In this document: piece by piece, positions 39,252 through 42,685 of the stretch
How the letters are laid out: every line of letters starts with the position of its first letter
Position numbering within the stretch: the first letter of the stretch is position 1
NCBI RefSeq assembly: GCF_022695985.1
Contig: NZ_JAAPBF010000040.1
Span: 1 to 42,685, forward strand
Direction: 5' to 3'
Source: Streptomyces sp. NP-1717
GTDB taxonomy: Bacteria > Actinomycetota > Actinomycetes > Streptomycetales > Streptomycetaceae
Length of the DNA stretch: 42,685 nt
Position numbers and translations under genes: made by a program
Notes under the pieces: model-generated
Told to the model about the DNA's origin: nothing
The model's input: the letters and a program-made list of their open reading frames with translations, nothing else
Database searches by the model: none

Positions 39252-39518
39252 CTACGGTGCGTGGTCGTCGGTGGTGCGGTCGGTGTCCGGGGCGTCCGCG
39301 TCCCCGGGCTGTTCCGGAGGCCGGGCGGCCTTCGGGGGCCTGCCCCGGCGAGGGATCGGCCTGGCGTTGCCCGGGAGCCGGCCCCCTTCCGCCAGGGCCC
39401 GGCGGAGCAGGAACTCGATCTGCGCGTTGGCGCTGCGCAGTTCGTCGGACGCCCACCGTGCCAGGGCGTCGTACACCGCCGGGTCCAGGCGCAGGAGGAC
39501 CTGCTTCCGTTCGGTCAC
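39252..39518 (-). CDS. Ribbon-helix-helix DNA-binding protein
   Basis: An 88-residue protein. The first 47 residues fit an Arc/MetJ-type fold: 'KQVLLRLDPAVYDALARWASDELRSANAQIEFLLRRAL'. The tail is Pro/Asp-rich and basic, with 'PRRGRPPKAARPP' like an AT-hook. It starts within the stop of the SPFH gene (GTGA overlap). It probably binds DNA as a dimer and could autoregulate this unit. It resembles antitoxins in fold, but no toxin gene is next to it. Confidence 0.8.
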   Translation of the reverse strand: MTERKQVLLRLDPAVYDALARWASDELRSANAQIEFLLRRALAEGGRLPGNARPIPRRGRPPKAARPPEQPGDADAPDTDRTTDDHAP

Positions 39519-40450
39519 TGGTAGAGGGTGCCCGTGTTCACGACCGGCTGCGCGGCCCGGTCACCGCAGAGTACGACCAGCAGGTTGCTGACCATCGCCG
39601 CCTTCCGTTCGGAGTCCAGCTCGACGATGTCCTGTTCGGTCAGCCGGGTGAGGGCCGCCTCGACCATCCCGACGGCGCCGTCCACGATCAGCCGGCGCGC
39701 CGCGACGACCGCGCCGGCCTGCTGGCGCTGGAGCATCGCCGAGGCGATCTCGGGAGCGTACGCGAGATGGGTGAAGCGTGACTCGATGATGTGCACACCC
39801 GCCGCCTCGACCCGGGCGTGCAGTTCGACGGCGAGCTTCTCGGTGATCTCCTCGGCGTTCCCGCGCAGCGAGAGGCCGTCCTCCTCGTGGGCGTCGTACG
39901 GGTACTCGATCGCGATGTGCCGGACGGCGGCCTCGGTCTGGGTGGAGACGAACTCCAGGAAGTCGTCCACCTCGAAGAGTGCCTGCGCGGTGTCCTCCAC
40001 CCGCCAGACGACGACGGCCGCCAGTTCGATCGGGTTGCCGTAGGCGTCGTTGACCTTCAGGACGGCTGTCTCGTGGTTCCGTACGCGGGTCGAGATCTTG
40101 GCGCGTGAGGTGAGCGGGTTCACCCAGCGCAGCCCGTCGACGCGGATCGTGCCGCGGTAGCGGCCGAAGAGCTGGACGACACGGGCCTCGCCCGGCGCCA
40201 CCATGTTGAGCCCGCACATCGCGACGAAGGCGGCGATCGCGAGCAGGACGCCCAGAACGATCAGCGCCACCTTGCCGCCGGTCGACGAGAGGGCCGCGCC
40301 GATCACGACGAGGGCGATTCCGCCGACCAGGCCGATCAGCCCGAGCAGCAGCGCGAGGCCGCCGCCGATGCTGCTCGCCTGGAATTCCCGGACCCGCGGC
40401 GCGGGCATCTCGGGCAGGTCGTCCACCACTGGGGTGCTGGTCACTGGCAT
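39515..40450 (-). CDS. SPFH-domain (stomatin/prohibitin-like) membrane protein
   Basis: A 311-residue protein. Two membrane segments lie at about 30-82. The SPFH domain follows ('[34 protein letters not shown]', '[40 protein letters not shown]'). A long helical part ('[48 protein letters not shown]' region) probably drives oligomerisation. SPFH proteins form membrane microdomain scaffolds. GGGGA precedes the ATG at 40450. It heads a three-gene unit with the ribbon-helix-helix and AhpD-like genes. Confidence 0.88.
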   Translation of the reverse strand: MPVTSTPVVDDLPEMPAPRVREFQASSIGGGLALLLGLIGLVGGIALVVIGAALSSTGGKVALIVLGVLLAIAAFVAMCGLNMVAPGEARVVQLFGRYRGTIRVDGLRWVNPLTSRAKISTRVRNHETAVLKVNDAYGNPIELAAVVVWRVEDTAQALFEVDDFLEFVSTQTEAAVRHIAIEYPYDAHEEDGLSLRGNAEEITEKLAVELHARVEAAGVHIIESRFTHLAYAPEIASAMLQRQQAGAVVAARRLIVDGAVGMVEAALTRLTEQDIVELDSERKAAMVSNLLVVLCGDRAAQPVVNTGTLYQ

Positions 40451-40713
40451 GTCTGGTCCCCGTTTCCGCTACTTTCGCGCCGCTCGGCGCAGCTAGCATT
40501 GTGATTACACATTAACGTGCTTCGCAACCCTCCACGCCTTTCGTGAGTCGGTTCCTCTGAGACAGGTGCTGATTGTCACGTCGGAAAAGACCGGATCGGG
40601 ACTCTTTGTCACAGGGGACGGTGTTAGCTTTCTGAGCTGATTCCGGCAACTGGGACAAGCTGACAAACGGACGGGGCCGGCGGTACGAGACCCGAGAGCG
40701 GAGCGACTGAGCG

Positions 40714-42685
40714 ATGGGCCGAGCGGAAGCGCGAGTGGCCCGGCAGCGTGGAACGCGCCGGGCGAGGAAGGCCGGCGGCATACGCGGCTTCTTCACGCTG
40801 AGGAAGCTCCTCGGCACGTTCCTCGGGCTGTGCCTGCTCGCCATGGGCGCGTTCGTCGTGATCTATTTCCTGGTCCCGGTGCCGAAGGCCAACGCCCAGG
40901 CCGAGATGCAGAGCAACGTCTACAAGTACAGCGACGGCACGGTCCTGGCGCGGACCGGCGAGATCAACCGCGAGATAGTCGGCCTGGAGAAGGTCCCCAA
41001 GGACGTCCAGCGGTCCTTCGTCGCCGCCGAGAACAAGTCCTTCTACAAGGACTCCGGCGTCGACATCAAGGGCACGACCCGCGGTCTGGTGAACACCCTC
41101 TCGGGCAAGGGCAAGCAGGGTGGTTCCACCATCACCCAGCAGTACGTGAAGAACTACTACCTGGACCAGGACCAGACGGTCACCCGCAAGCTCAAGGAGC
41201 TGGTGATCTCTCTGAAGGTGGACCAGCAGATGAGCAAGAGCGACATCCTCGCCGGGTACATGAACACCAGTTACTACGGGCGGGGCGCGTACGGCATCCA
41301 GGCGGCCGCGCAGGCGTACTACGGCGTGGACGCGGCCAAGCTGGACGTCGCGCAGGGCGCGTACCTCGCCGCGCTGCTCCAGGCCCCCAACCAGTACGAC
41401 TGGACCCTGGCCTCGGAGACCGGCAGGAAGCTCGTCACCGAGCGCTGGAACTACGTCCTCGACAACATGGTCGAGGAGAACTGGCTGGACGGTACGGAGC
41501 GGGCCGGGCTGAAGTTCCCCGTACCGCGGAAGCCCAAGCCCGCCCCCGGCGCCGAGGGCCAGGCCGGCTATCTCGTCGATGCCGCCAACAGCGAGCTGGA
41601 GCGGCAGGGCGTCTCCAAGGAGGACATCGCCGCCGGCGGCTGGACGATCACGCTGAGCGTCGACAAGAAGCGCCAGAAGGAGCTTCTCGACGCGGTCGAC
41701 AAGCAGCTGGAGTCCAAGCTCGACCGGAAGAAGAACAAGATCGACGCGACCGTGCAGGCGGGCGCCACCTCCGTGGACCCGAAGACGGGCGCGGTGGTCG
41801 CGCTCTACGGCGGGGTCGGCGCCACCGAGCACTGGATCAACAACGCCACCCGCACCGACTACCAGCCCGCGTCGACCTTCAAGCCGGTGGTGCTCGCCTC
41901 GGCGCTGGAGAACAAGTCCAGGACGCAGGACGACGACCCGATCGGGCTCAAGACCGTTTACGACGGCACCAGCAAGCGGCCGGTCGTCGGCAGCGACACC
42001 CCCTTCGCGCCGCAGAACGAGGACGACGTCGACTACGGCGACATCACCGTGCAGGAAGCGGCCAACGACTCCGTCAACTCCGTCTTCGCACAGATGGTCG
42101 TGGACGTCGGCCCCGGCAAGGTGAAGAAGACCGCGCTCGATCTGGGCATGCGGGACAAGAACTTCCCCGAGCGGCCCGCGATCACCCTGGGCACGATGCA
42201 GGCGTCCACCTGGGACATGGCGGGCGTGTACGCGACGCTCGACAACCACGGGGAGAAGGTCACGCCGTCGATCCTGAAGTCCGCCGAGCACAAGGACCGT
42301 GACGTCGAGCTGCCCGAACGGATCGGTGACCAGGCGATCAGCCGCGAGTCGGCCGACACCGTCACCTCGGCGCTCACCGGCGTCGTCAAGAACGGCACGG
42401 CGCACGAGGCGAACACCGACGCGTACGAGGCGGCCGGCAAGACGGGTACGTCGGAGAACAACAAGTCGGCCTGGTTCGCCGGCTACACGCCCGAACTGAC
42501 CACGGTGGTGGCCCTGTTCGGCGAGTCGACGAAGGAGGGCGGCGGCCAGGTCACCCTGACCGGCACGGCCAACTCGGGCCGCGCCAACGGTGGTGGCTTC
42601 CCCGCCAGGATCTGGGCCGACTACACCCTGGGCGCGCTGGGCGGCGGCTCCGACGCCTCGTTCGATCTCGACGTCGCCGAGGACA
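40714..42685 (+). CDS. Class A penicillin-binding protein (transglycosylase/transpeptidase), cut at window end
   Basis: The open frame starts at ATG 40714 and runs off the window after 657 codons. A basic cytoplasmic tail and one membrane anchor (about 33-58) lead to the GT51 domain: 'VAAENKSFYKDSGVDIKG' with the catalytic Glu, then 'GGSTITQQYVKNYYL' and 'ILAGYMNTSYYGRGAYGIQAAAQAYYG'. The transpeptidase domain has 'PASTFKP' (SxxK serine), 'ANDSVNS' (SxN) and 'AGKTGTSENN' (KTG). It polymerises and crosslinks peptidoglycan outside the membrane. The C-terminal end lies beyond the window. Confidence 0.93.
   Translation, partial: MGRAEARVARQRGTRRARKAGGIRGFFTLRKLLGTFLGLCLLAMGAFVVIYFLVPVPKANAQAEMQSNVYKYSDGTVLARTGEINREIVGLEKVPKDVQRSFVAAENKSFYKDSGVDIKGTTRGLVNTLSGKGKQGGSTITQQYVKNYYLDQDQTVTRKLKELVISLKVDQQMSKSDILAGYMNTSYYGRGAYGIQAAAQAYYGVDAAKLDVAQGAYLAALLQAPNQYDWTLASETGRKLVTERWNYVLDNMVEENWLDGTERAGLKFPVPRKPKPAPGAEGQAGYLVDAANSELERQGVSKEDIAAGGWTITLSVDKKRQKELLDAVDKQLESKLDRKKNKIDATVQAGATSVDPKTGAVVALYGGVGATEHWINNATRTDYQPASTFKPVVLASALENKSRTQDDDPIGLKTVYDGTSKRPVVGSDTPFAPQNEDDVDYGDITVQEAANDSVNSVFAQMVVDVGPGKVKKTALDLGMRDKNFPERPAITLGTMQASTWDMAGVYATLDNHGEKVTPSILKSAEHKDRDVELPERIGDQAISRESADTVTSALTGVVKNGTAHEANTDAYEAAGKTGTSENNKSAWFAGYTPELTTVVALFGESTKEGGGQVTLTGTANSGRANGGGFPARIWADYTLGALGGGSDASFDLDVAED

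Noticed and set aside
40500..40511. TGTGATTACACA before the SPFH gene as a CRP-like site
   Set aside because: Imperfect palindrome, single occurrence, and no supporting promoter arrangement that I can defend.

Overview
The window is about 42.7 kb of high-GC DNA with the gene style of a Streptomyces-type actinomycete: GC-rich third codon positions, GTG starts, ATGA/GTGA coupled genes, Tat-like and lipoprotein signal peptides, GH18 chitinases with DasR-like operators, and a 6C-type RNA. No tRNA, rRNA, CRISPR array or insertion sequence was recognised.

Layout. 1-5400: the end of a small gene, a divergent Nramp-family transporter, two tandem GH18 chitinases each behind a DasR-type palindrome, and a small membrane protein. 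5400-8060 (minus): a DUF3592-like membrane protein, a lipoprotein, and a 513-residue protein that begins like a Flp pilin. 8463-15673 (plus): a complete monoderm Tad (tight adherence/Flp pilus) assembly operon, in the order unknown protein, CpaB, CpaE/TadZ, two TadE-like proteins, TadA/CpaF ATPase, TadB, TadC. 15735-18244: a NarL-type histidine kinase and response regulator. 18466-21157: Flp pilin 1, a TadG-like protein, a lipoprotein, an OmpA-family protein and Flp pilin 2. 21326-25438: two tandem polymorphic-toxin genes, each starting with a Flp-pilin signal and followed by a pretoxin HINT domain and a different C-terminal tip, each with its own candidate immunity gene. 25435-29044: a phosphotransferase, a lipoprotein, a DUF192 protein and the A24 prepilin peptidase. 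29134 to the end: methyltransferase, AlkZ-like winged-helix protein, 6C RNA, aldo/keto reductase, cis-prenyltransferase, PIN-PhoH protein, secreted SLT-domain protein, AI-2E-family exporter, AhpD-like protein, ribbon-helix-helix protein, SPFH protein and the first 657 codons of a class A penicillin-binding protein.

How it fits together. One prepilin peptidase (28055) has at least eight potential substrates here carrying the G|xxxxE(Y/F)-type or related junction: two pilins, two TadE, one TadG and three large cargo fusions (8056 minus, 21326, 23367). The two cargo fusions with HINT domains look like toxins made as pilin-like precursors. The inference is that the Tad machine exports or displays them.

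Six promoters, for both pilins, toxin 1, the 513-residue pilin-like protein, a lipoprotein and the prepilin peptidase, share a palindrome of the form TGGGYCC-N2-GGRCCCA. Five have exactly 23 nt between it and a TAnnnT -10 box; the prepilin peptidase promoter has 22. This marks a pilus-plus-toxin regulon, for which the two-component pair at 15735-18244 is the obvious but unproven regulator. This shared operator and the pilin-tethered polymorphic toxins are the main discoveries I would follow up.
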